64,000 bases of DNA from Halovenus salina (GTDB lineage Archaea > Halobacteriota > Halobacteria > Halobacteriales > Haloarculaceae). Shown here in pieces: positions 40,152-49,409 of this stretch. Below the pieces are notes generated by a model. The model saw nothing but the letters and a program-made list of their open reading frames with translations, made no database searches and had not been told where the DNA came from. Location: contig NZ_CP112972.1 in NCBI RefSeq assembly GCF_026410925.1, positions 248,001 to 312,000 of the forward strand, written 5' to 3'. Positions within the stretch are counted from its first letter, which is position 1. The number at the start of each line of letters is the position of its first letter. The position numbers were made by a program, and so were the translations under genes.

Positions 40152-41363
40152 CTATCTCGCCTGCGCGATACTGGCAGCCAGCGCTTCGATTCCTGCGGTG
40201 ATCTCGTCTTTCTTGACGTACGTGAACGATAGTCGAAGCGCGTTCTCGCCGCCGTCACCGGGGTAGAACATCGGTCCCGGGAGATACGTGACGCCGGCTT
40301 CGGCAGCAGATTCGAGCATCGCTTCGGCATCGACGCTCTCTGGAAGTGTGACCCAGACGAAGAAGCCGCCGGCAGGCTCTGTCCACTCTACCTCAGCGGG
40401 CATGTTCTCCTCTAGTTCGTCGAGCATGTGGTCTCGCTTCGCTCGATAGGCCTCACGAATCGCCGGCAGATTGTCGTCGAGCTGCCCGGACTCGCAGTAG
40501 TGGCCAACGAAGGACTCGGTGAACGTGTTTGTCCCACCGGCAGCGACTGTCTCTGTGGCCTCCTGTATCCGTTTGGGTGCTGTCAGCCATCCCATCCGAA
40601 CGCCGGGCGCGAGCGTCTTGGCGAACGAGCCGACTCGGATAACACGCTCGGAATCGGTCATCGTTGCCAGGGGTGGCGGCGCTTCCGCATCGAGCCAGAG
40701 GTCGCTGTAGGCACCGTCTTCGAGGACGCCGAAATCGTATTCCTCGGCGAGTTCGAGGAGTCGCTCCCGGCGTTCCCGTGAGAGTGTCGTTCCCGTTGGA
40801 TTGTGAAAGTCCGGTATCGTATACGCGAACGTTGGAGGTTCTGCTCCCCGCTCGCGACGATGTCGAAGTTTCGCTGCCAACTGCTCGACAATCATCCCGT
40901 CCTCGTCGACCGGAACCGAGACGATGTCAACACCGAAGTTCCGGAACACGCCGAGAATACCCATGAAGGTCGGCGCTTCAACGATAATCGTGTCTCCAGG
41001 GTCGAGAAACGCCCGACAGACAGTATCGATTGCGTGGGTCGCACCGTTTGTCACCAGCAGGTCGTGAGTGTCGAAGTCGATGCCGCGCTCGCGCTCTTGT
41101 TCGACAAGATACGATCGAAGCTCTTCTCTGTACTCCCCAGCACCGTACTGCAGGGCCTCGTCGCCCTCCTCGGCGAGAACGGCGTCGACCGATTCGGCGA
41201 GGCCACTCTGTGGGAACAGGTCCGGGTCGGGAAACCCGAAACTCAGCGAGACAGCGTCCTCGGTCGCGATACTTCGCCAACTCCCGTATGCAGACTCGTC
41301 GATAGCTGCTCGGACGGGTGCCGTGAGCTTCTCCTCCAGCGGAGTGGACTCGGCCTCTGACAT
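40152..41363 (-). CDS. PLP-dependent aminotransferase (class I/II)
   Basis: A 403-residue aminotransferase of the 2-aminoadipate / MocR-like catalytic group without the GntR domain. The PLP lysine lies in RVGSFAKTLAPGVRMGW, and Asp and Tyr ligands in TYTIPDFHNPTGTTLS-type and DGAYSDLW segments; the Asn is in DFHNPTG. The C-terminal LRLSFTY carries the substrate-carboxylate arginine. Natural substrates in this group include 2-aminoadipate and aromatic or branched amino acids; which applies is unknown. It is convergent with the dehydrogenase gene (11-nt gap). Confidence 0.88.
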   Translation of the reverse strand: MSEAESTPLEEKLTAPVRAAIDESAYGSWRSIATEDAVSLSFGFPDPDLFPQSGLAESVDAVLAEEGDEALQYGAGEYREELRSYLVEQERERGIDFDTHDLLVTNGATHAIDTVCRAFLDPGDTIIVEAPTFMGILGVFRNFGVDIVSVPVDEDGMIVEQLAAKLRHRRERGAEPPTFAYTIPDFHNPTGTTLSRERRERLLELAEEYDFGVLEDGAYSDLWLDAEAPPPLATMTDSERVIRVGSFAKTLAPGVRMGWLTAPKRIQEATETVAAGGTNTFTESFVGHYCESGQLDDNLPAIREAYRAKRDHMLDELEENMPAEVEWTEPAGGFFVWVTLPESVDAEAMLESAAEAGVTYLPGPMFYPGDGGENALRLSFTYVKKDEITAGIEALAASIAQAR

Positions 41364-41474
41364 CTGATAGCTGTTGCTCAGTTCTGCGTGGGCTAAAGTA
41401 TGCAGGTACTGTGTCGAATCCTCGCGCCTGCCTCCCGTCTTGGGGTCGATATAAGCTCACACGCGTCACGCAGG

Positions 41475-41483
41475 ACTTTAAAG
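41475..41483 (+). promoter_or_regulatory. TATA box of the aIF1A gene
   Basis: ACTTTAAAG is centred 26 nt before the GTG at 41505, giving a leaderless mRNA and deciding that start. Confidence 0.5.
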
Positions 41484-41504
41484 TTTCGGGCACATATCGA
41501 TACT

Positions 41505-41789
41505 GTGACTGAGGAAAACGGGCGTCGGAACCTCCGAATGCCCAACGACGACGAGCTGTTCGCGGTCGTTACCCGCCACGACGGCGGTAATCACGTCCGC
41601 GTCCAGTGTGAAGACGGTAAAGACCGACTCGGCCGTATCCCAGGCCGAATGAAGTACCGAACATGGATCGAAGAGGGAGACGTGGTGCTGGTCGAGCCCT
41701 GGGACTGGCAAGACGAGAAAGCTAACATCGAGTGGCGGTACACGAACCAGAACGCCGAGCAACTCCGCAGCGAAGGCCATATCGACTGA
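41505..41789 (+). CDS. Translation initiation factor aIF1A
   Basis: A 94-residue OB-fold factor that binds the A site of the small ribosomal subunit during initiation. The conserved strand pattern is visible: [20 protein letters not shown], then [18 protein letters not shown], and [21 protein letters not shown], a highly conserved aIF1A segment. The GTG start at 41505 gives the normal family length and lies at the right distance from a TATA box. An upstream ATG at 41400 would add 35 unrelated residues. Haloarchaea often have more than one copy. Confidence 0.92.
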   Translation: MTEENGRRNLRMPNDDELFAVVTRHDGGNHVRVQCEDGKDRLGRIPGRMKYRTWIEEGDVVLVEPWDWQDEKANIEWRYTNQNAEQLRSEGHID

Positions 41790-41804
41790 CAACTCTTTTC
41801 GTAC

Positions 41805-41869
41805 CTGTTGCTCTCTGTCGTGTAGTCTCGACGCTGTAGTACTGTTGCTCTCTGTTGTGTAGTTTCAAC
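41805..41869. repeat. 28-bp direct repeat, period 37
   Basis: The first unit starts CTGTTGCTCTCTGTCGTGTA at 41805. The second, starting CTGTTGCTCTCTGTTGTGTA at 41842, differs at about three positions over 28 bp. They lie between aIF1A and the cold-shock gene, 3' to both. The role is unknown. Confidence 0.6.
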
Positions 41870-41967
41870 ACCCCCCAGCGCTACCGCTCGGGAGTGTTTG
41901 AGTAAAGATGGTCGGTCGTATGCCGTCGGATGACCGCAAACGACCGCAGTGAGATTCGAATCCTCGT

Positions 41968-42162
41968 TTAGAGGCGAACGACGTTCTTCGCGCGCGGGCC
42001 TTTCGGGGCCTGCTCGATGTCGAATTCGATTTCGGTACCTTCAGTCAGGTCTTCACCGCCAACGTCCTCCATGTGGAAGAAAACGTCTTCGTCTGCGTCT
42101 TCTGTGTCGATGAAACCGTAGCCGCCAGTGTCGTTGAAGAAATCAACCTTACCGTTTGCCAT
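41968..42162 (-). CDS. cspA: Cold-shock domain protein
   Basis: A 64-residue single-stranded nucleic acid binding protein. The RNA-binding motifs are intact: GKVDFFNDTGGYGFIDT (RNP1-type) and DEDVFFHMEDV (RNP2-type). It ends with the standard AKNVVRL. It is typical in length and acts as RNA chaperone at low temperature or during stress. CTTATACG on the minus strand (42188-42195) is a TATA box 30 nt upstream. Confidence 0.93.
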   Translation of the reverse strand: MANGKVDFFNDTGGYGFIDTEDADEDVFFHMEDVGGEDLTEGTEIEFDIEQAPKGPRAKNVVRL

Positions 42163-42187
42163 TGCAACTATCTACAGCAGAGGTACA

Positions 42188-42195
42188 CGTATAAG
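42188..42195 (-). promoter_or_regulatory. TATA box of the cold-shock gene
   Basis: CTTATACG on the minus strand, centred about 30 nt before the ATG at 42162. Confidence 0.5.
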
Positions 42196-42382
42196 CGTGT
42201 CGAAGCTGTAGTCTACATGAGAAAATGATGTACAACTGTCGGCCAGTGTCGACTCCCGTGGACAGTTGTTCTCTGTTCGGTCCGGAGAGCGTTCACTGAC
42301 CGCAGTTACACGTCTTCCTTCGGTGTAGCGGGACAGTGCTCAATTCATAAACGGTTTTGTCTCCCGCTTGAACACTCAACGT

Positions 42383-43180
42383 ATGTGTCCTATTCAAGAC
42401 GAACGAAGTAATTCCTCCCGGCCCTCGGCACCGCCAGCGGCGGCCATCACAGCCGACGGGCTGACAAAGCGGTACGGCGAGACGCTGGCTGTCGACGGAC
42501 TCGACCTAGATATTTCCCGGCGAAGTGTCTACGGATTTCTCGGCCCGAACGGTGCCGGCAAGACGACCACCATCGAGATGTTGACCTCGTTGCTTCCGCC
42601 GACCAGCGGCGAGGCCAGGGTTATGGGTGTTCCTGTCTCTGAGCGCGACCGCGTCAAACAGCATCTCGGCTATCTCCCACACGAACCGCCAGTCTACGAG
42701 TCCTATACCGCACGAGAACAGCTCGCCTACGCCGCCGATATCCGGAACCTCGACGCCGCGGCTTCTGATGACCGTATCGACGCCTTGCTCGACCGGATCG
42801 GTCTGCTTGAGGCGGCCAACGAGCGTATCGACACCTACTCGCAGGGGATGCGCCGGAAGGTTGGGCTGGTGCAGGCAATTCTGCACGACCCCGACGTTGC
42901 CTTTCTCGACGAGCCGACGAGTGGACTCGACCCGCGGGCCTCTCGGGCGGTCATCGACCTGATTGCTGAACAGGTCGAAGCAGGAACGACGGTGTTTCTC
43001 TCCTCACACATCCTGCCCGTCGTGGAGGAGCTGGCGGATACGGTGGGTGTTCTCTACGAGGGGTCGCTGGTCGCCGAAGACACGCCGGCGACTCTCATCG
43101 AGCGCACGGAGTCGACAGCGGGAGAAGGAACACTCGAAGCGGCATTCCTCGAGGTTACGACCGACGAACATGCCCTATGA
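42383..43180 (+). CDS. ABC transporter ATP-binding protein (drug/NatA-like)
   Basis: ATPase of an ABC export system, 265 aa from the ATG at 42383 (a TTG at 42368 is the only longer choice). Walker A is GPNGAGKTTT, Q-loop YLPHEP, signature YSQGMRRK, Walker B VAFLDEPTSGLD and H-loop SSHILP. This is the CcmA/NatA subfamily. The gene overlaps the permease start by 4 nt (ATGA). TTCATAAAC near 42344 is a possible TATA box. The cargo is unknown. Confidence 0.9.
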   Translation: MCPIQDERSNSSRPSAPPAAAITADGLTKRYGETLAVDGLDLDISRRSVYGFLGPNGAGKTTTIEMLTSLLPPTSGEARVMGVPVSERDRVKQHLGYLPHEPPVYESYTAREQLAYAADIRNLDAAASDDRIDALLDRIGLLEAANERIDTYSQGMRRKVGLVQAILHDPDVAFLDEPTSGLDPRASRAVIDLIAEQVEAGTTVFLSSHILPVVEELADTVGVLYEGSLVAEDTPATLIERTESTAGEGTLEAAFLEVTTDEHAL

Positions 43181-45552
43181 GTACGATAGGTTCCGCGCTG
43201 GTGCGTGACCTTCGCATCGGCTGGACAATCGCATACGCCGAGGCGGCCGACCTCTGGCGCCGAAACGACTCGCGCCGCCAGCGTGTCATCTACGGCTTTC
43301 TCGCGCTTTTGACGCTGCCTGCGGTGTTGTTGTTCGTCAACCAAGGGTACGCACTCGGCGTCGCAAGCCGTGGTGGCGTAGACGCACCGGTCGTGGCGGC
43401 GTCCCGGAACTTCCTGCTCCCGGGTCTGGTCGCTCTCGCTGTTCTCGGGGGCTTAGGAGCCGTACAGTCGTTGGCGCGTGACCCTGTGGAGTCGCTGTTG
43501 TTGACCAGCGCCCCGACGCGGGCAATCGTCGTCGGGAAGTCGCTCTACCTGCTTGGAACCTGGCTCGTTCCGATGAGCCTAACTTTTGCTCCGGTTCTCG
43601 CGTATGCTGTCGGTGCAAAAGCACCGCTGTTTCCAGTCGCGGCCATCGTCTTCGGGGTGCCGTTGTTGTTCCTGGCGCTACTCGTCGGGCTGACGCTCGC
43701 GTATCTGCTCTGGGTGGGTGTCGAACGCCTTGGGCTCCCTGAGTACGCGCGCCAACTCGTGACCGCCTCTGTGACGCTCGTCGTCTTCGTGCTGGCATTT
43801 ACCGGTGGCTTTCTCTCGGGCAAAGCGAGCGCGACAGTCGACCAACTCCCGACAGGCGACCCCGTGACGCCGCTGGGATGGTACGCCGACCTGCTGTTCA
43901 TCGGGTCGCCTGTCGGCGGGCGACTCGGCTGGCAGACGCTTGTCGCGGCCGTCGTCGTCGCAACAGCAATCTCTGCCGTCTTCGCTCTCCAGGTCCGGAT
44001 TGCGCCCGCGTTCTGGTACGCGGCACCGAAGACAGCCGCCGAGGACGACACCAAACCCCAACAGTCCCGTCCTACATTCGAGCAGCCCCCAAGCGAGACA
44101 ATTGGGCGAGGTGACGGACTCGCGTCCCGCTCGACGACGCTTCGCCTGGCGCTCGGCTTCGTTCGTGGAGTCGTTCGTCGGCCCGACCAGTACGTCTATC
44201 TCCTCTACTATGTCTTCCCGATGCTGGCGATTCTCCTTCCCGTGGGGCTGGAGTCGCCGGCGCGTCTGCCTCCAGCTGTCGGCGGTGCTCTCGTCGTGTT
44301 GGGTGTCTGGCTGTCCGGTGGGCTGGTCTGTTTAAACCCTCTCGGGGGAGAGGGTGCGATGCTCTCACAGCTTGTTCTCTCATCGACACCAGCACGGGCG
44401 TTTCTCCACGCACGCTTGCTCGTGGGCGTCTGTGTCGGCCTCGCTGTGAGTCTCGTGGGGGCTGTCCTCTATCTCCTCACGGGACCATTCGTCACCGTCG
44501 CGCTCGCAGCCGTCGTCGTTCCGTTACTCGTGGGTGTCGTCTTCACCAGCGCGGCGTTCGCGCTCGGCATCGGCTCGGTACTCCCCAAATTCGAGACCAC
44601 GGAAGTCTTCGACAGCGTCGAGACGGTCGCACCCTCCATCGTCGCATCTCTGATTCACGGGGCCACGATGCTCCTCGTTACTGCCACTGCGGTGGCACTC
44701 GGAGCGCTGTCGACGGCGTCCGAGACACCGCTCTCTGGCGGGGAGGCTGTCGCCGTCTTTAGCCTGTTCGGTCTCGCGATGTTCGTCACGGCCGACGGTT
44801 CGCGACGATATGCGATTGCACGGTTCCGGGACTACGGCCGGGACCAGGTCGGGCTCGGTGGGTTGTTCCGCGTGTACGCGAGCCTCCTGTTGGCTGTCGC
44901 CGCGCTTGTTCTCGGCCAGGCTGTCGGCAGTTCCGTCGCGCTGGTCGTCGGGTTAGACCGGCCGGTCGCGCTGTTACTTCCGCTCCTGTTTGTCGCAGAG
45001 TACGCCGGTTACGTCCTCGTTGCCGTTGGATTTCTCTACGTCACGCGCCGCGGGCTCGGCTATCTCGACCTCGCTCGCCCCTCACGGCGTGACCTCCTGG
45101 TTGGAGCTGGTGGCCTCGTGGCATCGGTCGCGGTCTGGGCGATTGCGAGTCTCCTCATCTCGGGGCTCGGGCTTCCCGTGGCAGACCATCCGCTGTTCAG
45201 TGCCGAAGAAGGCGACGCCTGGCTGTTGCTCGCGCTCGTCCCGCTCGTCCTGTTCGTCAACGCCCCTGTCGAAGAACTCCTCTATCGCAATGTTATCCAG
45301 AAATACCTCGGCGAACGGTTCTCGTCGCTGACGGCAATCGTCCTTGCCAGTGGTATCTTTGCGCTGGCGCACCTCCCAGCCTACTTCGGCGGTGACCTGC
45401 TCGGGACAGCTGTCACGCTCGGACTGTTGTTCGTGGTCTCGTGTGTCTGGGGTGCGGTCTACGTTCGGACAGAGAACATCCTCGTCGTCGCCGCCGTCCA
45501 CGGCGGGTATAACGCACTCCTCGTCGCTGGCGCGTATCTCGCGGCCGTCTAG
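43177..45552 (+). CDS. ABC permease fused to CPBP intramembrane protease
   Basis: A 791-residue membrane protein. The N-terminal two thirds (about residues 1-560) form an ABC-2-like permease with about ten helices, matching the ATPase encoded just upstream. The last 170 residues are a CPBP/CAAX-type protease domain, with its three motifs intact: VEELLYRNVIQ (EExxxR), FALAHLP (FxxxH) and VHGGYNALL (HxxxN). The fusion suggests that the transporter handles, or is processed alongside, a peptide or a prenylated or lipid-linked substrate. No precursor peptide gene is visible nearby. Confidence 0.85.
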   Translation: MSTIGSALVRDLRIGWTIAYAEAADLWRRNDSRRQRVIYGFLALLTLPAVLLFVNQGYALGVASRGGVDAPVVAASRNFLLPGLVALAVLGGLGAVQSLARDPVESLLLTSAPTRAIVVGKSLYLLGTWLVPMSLTFAPVLAYAVGAKAPLFPVAAIVFGVPLLFLALLVGLTLAYLLWVGVERLGLPEYARQLVTASVTLVVFVLAFTGGFLSGKASATVDQLPTGDPVTPLGWYADLLFIGSPVGGRLGWQTLVAAVVVATAISAVFALQVRIAPAFWYAAPKTAAEDDTKPQQSRPTFEQPPSETIGRGDGLASRSTTLRLALGFVRGVVRRPDQYVYLLYYVFPMLAILLPVGLESPARLPPAVGGALVVLGVWLSGGLVCLNPLGGEGAMLSQLVLSSTPARAFLHARLLVGVCVGLAVSLVGAVLYLLTGPFVTVALAAVVVPLLVGVVFTSAAFALGIGSVLPKFETTEVFDSVETVAPSIVASLIHGATMLLVTATAVALGALSTASETPLSGGEAVAVFSLFGLAMFVTADGSRRYAIARFRDYGRDQVGLGGLFRVYASLLLAVAALVLGQAVGSSVALVVGLDRPVALLLPLLFVAEYAGYVLVAVGFLYVTRRGLGYLDLARPSRRDLLVGAGGLVASVAVWAIASLLISGLGLPVADHPLFSAEEGDAWLLLALVPLVLFVNAPVEELLYRNVIQKYLGERFSSLTAIVLASGIFALAHLPAYFGGDLLGTAVTLGLLFVVSCVWGAVYVRTENILVVAAVHGGYNALLVAGAYLAAV

Positions 45553-45959
45553 TCGGTATCGACGGGCGCGCCGCCTTCGGTCGGTGGCGCGAGGTAGTCG
45601 ATGAACTCTTCGACAGTCGGCTCGGAGACGGTCACCTGCACCGCGATAGCCCCGAGTTCGCCCGGTTCGTCGACGACGAAGTTGACGACCTCCTCGACGG
45701 CGGCCTGCTTGTTCAGCCGGAACGAAAACGAGTCACCGCGGCGGTTATCGAAGAACACACCCCGGGCGGTGTCGAGAATCTCCTGTCTGTGAAGCAGCTG
45801 GGAGAGATGTTCGAGGTCGTGTACTTCCGCGGTCAACTCGCCGTGACGAAATGTCGGCTCGGCGGGCGGGAAGATATTCGCTATCCCGTCTGCGACGCGG
45901 TCTGTTACTTCGGTGTCGTACACCGGTGCGGTGATTTCGACATCGATGCTGTGTATCAT
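45549..45959 (-). CDS. UPF0201 RNA-binding-like protein
   Basis: A 136-residue protein of the archaeal UPF0201 family (COG1931). It has an alpha/beta sandwich with the opening SIDVEITAPVYDTEVTDRVADGIANIFP and the middle LLHRQEILDTARGVFFDN. The family is thought to bind RNA from its similarity to ribosomal protein L5-like folds, but the function is untested. The ATG overlaps the stop of the UPF0200 gene upstream by 4 nt, so the two are co-translated. It is convergent with the permease gene. Confidence 0.82.
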   Translation of the reverse strand: MIHSIDVEITAPVYDTEVTDRVADGIANIFPPAEPTFRHGELTAEVHDLEHLSQLLHRQEILDTARGVFFDNRRGDSFSFRLNKQAAVEEVVNFVVDEPGELGAIAVQVTVSEPTVEEFIDYLAPPTEGGAPVDTD

Positions 45960-46501
45960 GGCTGGTCAAGTAGGTCGCGTATCTCCTCGTGAAATGCGTC
46001 GAGGCTGCCGTCGTTTTCCAGTGCCAGGTCGGCTCGTTCCATCGCCTCGTCCATCCCGAAGCTCAGCTCTCGCTCGTCACGCTCTGCAAGGGACTCGCCG
46101 CCCTCCTCTTCGCCGGCATCTCGTCCGCGCAGCTCCAGGCGGTTGGCCCGCATCTCGAAGGGTGCCTCGACACGGACCAGCAGAAAGGCGTCTCCGAAGG
46201 CGTCTTCGAAGGCGTCGACCTCCACGTCCGAGCGGATGCCGTCGACGATTACCGTCTCGTTGTCTTCGAGCTCGGCTTCGATGAGCGGGAGCGAGCGCTC
46301 GGCCACTGCGGCGGGGCCGTTCTCCTCGCGTAGTGCCTGTGCAATCTCGCCGTGGTGGGTCGCCGGGTCGAGTCCGCGGTCGCGACATTCCGCGCGGATG
46401 ACATCACCCATCGTCACCACCGGAACACCCATCTCTCGTGCGACTTCGGCCGCCTCGCTTTTGCCGCTGCCCGGCAGGCCGACCGTACCGATAACTGTCA
46501 T
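45956..46501 (-). CDS. UPF0200 P-loop kinase-like protein (dephospho-CoA kinase-like)
   Basis: A 181-residue P-loop protein of UPF0200, distantly like adenylate and dephospho-CoA kinases. Walker A is GLPGSGKSEAAE (residues 7-18), a base-binding region follows (VTMGDVIRAECRDRGL), then a DGIRS segment (VIVDGIRSDVEVDAF) and a lid-like Arg cluster. The ATG at 46501 is chosen over 46576 because the family begins there and GTTTATCC (minus strand, 46525-46532) is 28 nt upstream. It is coupled to UPF0201 by a 4-nt overlap, a widespread archaeal pairing as I recall it. The true substrate is unknown. Confidence 0.82.
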   Translation of the reverse strand: MTVIGTVGLPGSGKSEAAEVAREMGVPVVTMGDVIRAECRDRGLDPATHHGEIAQALREENGPAAVAERSLPLIEAELEDNETVIVDGIRSDVEVDAFEDAFGDAFLLVRVEAPFEMRANRLELRGRDAGEEEGGESLAERDERELSFGMDEAMERADLALENDGSLDAFHEEIRDLLDQP

Positions 46502-46604
46502 TGACGGGAGTTGGCTTACCCGCCGGATAAACACTGCGAACAGGTCCGACGGTCGTCCTTGCTGAAACCAATACATTCAGGGCCGGGGCCGCGCTTGGGC
46601 CGGT

Positions 46605-47909
46605 ATGGCACGGCTCGATACCCGGGTTGTCGGTGACGCGTATCGCAACGGAATCGCCTGGGAGACACTCGTCTCGCTGGTCGACATCGAGAACAGAATG
46701 GCCGCCCACGAGGGCGAGGATAAAGGTGCACAGACGATTGCGTCCACTTTAGAGGAGGTCGGTGTAAGTGACGTTTCCGTCGAGGAGTTCGAGGTACCTG
46801 GGTGGTGGCGTGGCTCTTCGAGCCTCGACCTCACGGAGCAGGGACGCTACGGACACCAACACCAGAGTATCGCGCTCCCAGGGACGCCTGCGGGCGAGGA
46901 GACGGCCGAGCTGGTCGATGTCGGTCACGGCACGCCCGACGAGTTCGAAGAGGCCGATATCGAGGGCGCAATCGCGATGGCATCGAGCAAGACCCCCAAA
47001 GACCACGACCGCTGGATCCACCGCAAGGAGAAATACGAGGCCGCCGTCGAGGGCGGAGCGGTCGGCTTCGTCTTCCGCAACCACGTCGAGGGCTGTCTCC
47101 CACCCACGGGCGGTATCCACGAGGGCGACAGCCCTGGCGCGATACCGGCTGTCGGCGTTTCGCGCGAACTCGGTCACCGGCTGGTCCGACACTGCGAGGA
47201 CGGCGTCGAGGCCACTCTGTCGGTCGATTGTCGCAACGAGACCGCTACCTCACAGAACGTCTCGGGTGTCATCGGTCCGGATACGGACGAGCGGATTCTC
47301 GTCACCGCACACCACGACGCCCACGATATCGCGGAGGGGGCCGAGGACAACGGCGCTGGCTCGGCGCTCGTCTGTGAACTCGCCCGCCTCCTCTCCCAGG
47401 TGAGCGAGGAGCTATCGATTGCAGTCGAGTTCGCCACCTTCGGCGCAGAGGAGACCGGCCTCCGTGGCTCCTCGCACATGGCGGCGACGCGGGACCTCGA
47501 TGAGATTCGCGCGGTCGTAAATCTCGACGCAATCGGCGGCTCGCGGTCGCTGGGAGTCGCCACCCACGGCTTCGACGAACTCACCGCGACCTTCGAGGCA
47601 GTGTCCGAGGAGTTCGAGACACCAATCGAGGTTGACGAGGATATCAAGCCACACAGTGACCACTGGCCGTTCGTCCAGAAGGGTGTGCCGGGAATTATGG
47701 CCTACTCGGTCTCGGAGTCCGACGGCCGTGGCTGGGGACACACCCACGCCGACACGCTGGACAAGCTCGATAAGCGTGACTTCCGTGACCTCGCTGTCTT
47801 GCTCTCGGCTGGGGTCGCGGAGCTGGCCACCGAGGAGTTCGTTCCCGAACACGTCGACGCCGAGACAATCGAACGCCGGGCCGAGGAGCAGGGCCTCGAC
47901 ATCGACTGA
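46605..47909 (+). CDS. M28 family zinc aminopeptidase-like protein
   Basis: A 434-residue cytoplasmic peptidase of the M28 family with a PA-like insert (about residues 100-200). The metal ligands can be placed: His and Asp in VTAHHDAHD, Asp in EDNGAGSAL, a Glu pair in FGAEETGLRGSSH, Asp in NLDAIGG and the final His in WGHTHADTLD. All are intact, so activity is likely, on short peptides. No signal peptide or Tat motif is seen. It is divergent from the UPF0200 gene. Confidence 0.88.
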   Translation: MARLDTRVVGDAYRNGIAWETLVSLVDIENRMAAHEGEDKGAQTIASTLEEVGVSDVSVEEFEVPGWWRGSSSLDLTEQGRYGHQHQSIALPGTPAGEETAELVDVGHGTPDEFEEADIEGAIAMASSKTPKDHDRWIHRKEKYEAAVEGGAVGFVFRNHVEGCLPPTGGIHEGDSPGAIPAVGVSRELGHRLVRHCEDGVEATLSVDCRNETATSQNVSGVIGPDTDERILVTAHHDAHDIAEGAEDNGAGSALVCELARLLSQVSEELSIAVEFATFGAEETGLRGSSHMAATRDLDEIRAVVNLDAIGGSRSLGVATHGFDELTATFEAVSEEFETPIEVDEDIKPHSDHWPFVQKGVPGIMAYSVSESDGRGWGHTHADTLDKLDKRDFRDLAVLLSAGVAELATEEFVPEHVDAETIERRAEEQGLDID

Positions 47910-48002
47910 TAGCGACTGCCGCGAGTGTCTGTCCGACGAGACGCACCGACAGGACAGAATCTGTGCGATAGGTTTTCACACTGCCAACTCCAATAACGCT
48001 CC

Positions 48003-48434
48003 ATGACGGAGCGCGAAATTCCGTCGATTCGGGATGTGTGCGTGGGAAACGTGATGACCGAGGCGGTGGAAACGATTGGAGCCGACAGAACGGCGTCTTC
48101 GGCGGCGAACCGTCTCTTTGAGTCCGATATCGGTTCGCTTCTCGTCGGTGTCGAATCCGGGACACCGGATGGAATCATCACCGAGAGCGACTTCGTCGAA
48201 CTCGCCGCGACAGAGCAGGAGCCGACTACGGTGACCGTCGCAGACTGTATGAGCGCGCCAGTCGTCACGGCCTCGACAGACGAAACCCTCGGCGATGTCG
48301 CGACGCTGATGACCGAGGAGAATATCAAAAAGGTCCCGGTTTTCGACGAAACAGAGGGAGCAGTCGCCGGGATGGTGACGACGACCGACATCGCGACGTA
48401 TCTGCCCGTCGGCGAATACCATCCCGAAAGATAA
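48003..48434 (+). CDS. CBS-domain pair protein
   Basis: A 143-residue protein made of two CBS motifs (about residues 12-70 and 78-140). The first reads VMTEAVETIGADRTASSAAN...DIGSLLVG and the second CMSAPVVTASTDETLGDVATLM...KVPVFDETEGAVAGMVTTTDIA. Such proteins bind AMP, ATP or SAM and regulate partner enzymes or channels. Which ligand applies is unknown. It is convergent with the methyltransferase gene (21-nt gap). Confidence 0.88.
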   Translation: MTEREIPSIRDVCVGNVMTEAVETIGADRTASSAANRLFESDIGSLLVGVESGTPDGIITESDFVELAATEQEPTTVTVADCMSAPVVTASTDETLGDVATLMTEENIKKVPVFDETEGAVAGMVTTTDIATYLPVGEYHPER

Positions 48435-48455
48435 TCCGAGGCTTGTTTTCATCGA

Positions 48456-49169
48456 CTACTTCGAGAGCGCAGCGCAGTAGTGGGAACCGTTGTCTCCGTA
48501 TCGCACGTCGGTCACTGCCCAGTCGGTGCCGACGGTCGCCTCGCGGAGGCGGTCTGGACTGAACAGCCGAAAGAGTAGAATGTCGCCGACGCCCTCCTCG
48601 TACTCGAAACTCATTACCCGGGGGGCCAGCCCCGGCGTCGGGTCCGGCCGGTAGCCGAGTAACTCGCTCGTCTCTTCGCGTTCCGGGTCGTAGCTGTCGA
48701 GTATCGCCGTTCCGTCTGGACGGGTGACAACCTCCAGGTCGTGCAGGAACTGTCGGAGGCCGGCCATCGACCCGGCGAGACCAGCCTGTGTTCCGTACGC
48801 CAGCGCCGATTGAAACCGGTCGTGGTCGAACGTCTCCCGCAGGTCGAACATATCTGCTCTCCGTGGGTTCTCGACGCCGCGTTCGTCCATCAGGGAGACG
48901 AGGTGTTCGCTGACCTCGACGGCGACAGTTTCGAACTGGTCCTGGAAGTACAGCGCGTGTTTACCAACCCCTGCACCGATATCCAGTAGCGGCCCCTCCA
49001 GAACGGAATCGAACCAGTCGGCCCACGCCTCGTCGCCGGTGTACTCCTCGAAGTAGAACTCCTCAATTGGGTGTTCGAGCGTCTGTGCGCCGTCTCGTTG
49101 TATCAGTGGCTCTGTCCGCCTGCCGTGGTGGTGGTCTGCCAGCGCACGACCGAAAGGGTCTGTTGTCAT
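48456..49169 (-). CDS. Class I SAM-dependent methyltransferase
   Basis: A 237-residue methyltransferase. Motif I is LLDIGAGVGKHALYF, motif II VAVEVSEHLVSLM and the strand-4 region FQSALAYGTQAGLAGSM. An N-terminal segment rich in His/Arg (DHHHGRRTEP) may contribute to substrate binding. The ATG at 49169 is chosen over 49199 because TTTTATGA on the minus strand (49196-49203) lies 30 nt upstream. The substrate is unknown. Confidence 0.82.
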   Translation of the reverse strand: MTTDPFGRALADHHHGRRTEPLIQRDGAQTLEHPIEEFYFEEYTGDEAWADWFDSVLEGPLLDIGAGVGKHALYFQDQFETVAVEVSEHLVSLMDERGVENPRRADMFDLRETFDHDRFQSALAYGTQAGLAGSMAGLRQFLHDLEVVTRPDGTAILDSYDPEREETSELLGYRPDPTPGLAPRVMSFEYEEGVGDILLFRLFSPDRLREATVGTDWAVTDVRYGDNGSHYCAALSK

Positions 49170-49195
49170 TCCGAGGGCGTGTTTTTCTCCCCGAA

Positions 49196-49203
49196 TCATA
49201 AAA
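49196..49203 (-). promoter_or_regulatory. TATA box of the 49169 methyltransferase gene
   Basis: TTTTATGA on the minus strand, centred 30 nt before the ATG. It decides against a start at 49199, which would lie inside the promoter. Confidence 0.45.
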
Positions 49204-49409
49204 CCACGATAAGATGTGACATCTGGTAACTATTGTTACTGTCCCTCCCAAATGCCAGCACATGGCGGCGTTCGCCACAGAAATACAATTGCTTTAGTGG
49301 CTGCCATGCGATGTCACAGATAAGGAATGTGGCACGACGGGACTCCCATTGCGTTCGGCCGTGAACGACTGATTGGCCGACCGGTAGATTCCACCCGGGG
49401 GCAGAGGCG

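Noticed and set aside
41400..41504. Upstream extension of aIF1A to the ATG at 41400
   Set aside because: The extra residues are not family-like and a TATA box (41475-41483) lies inside that stretch.
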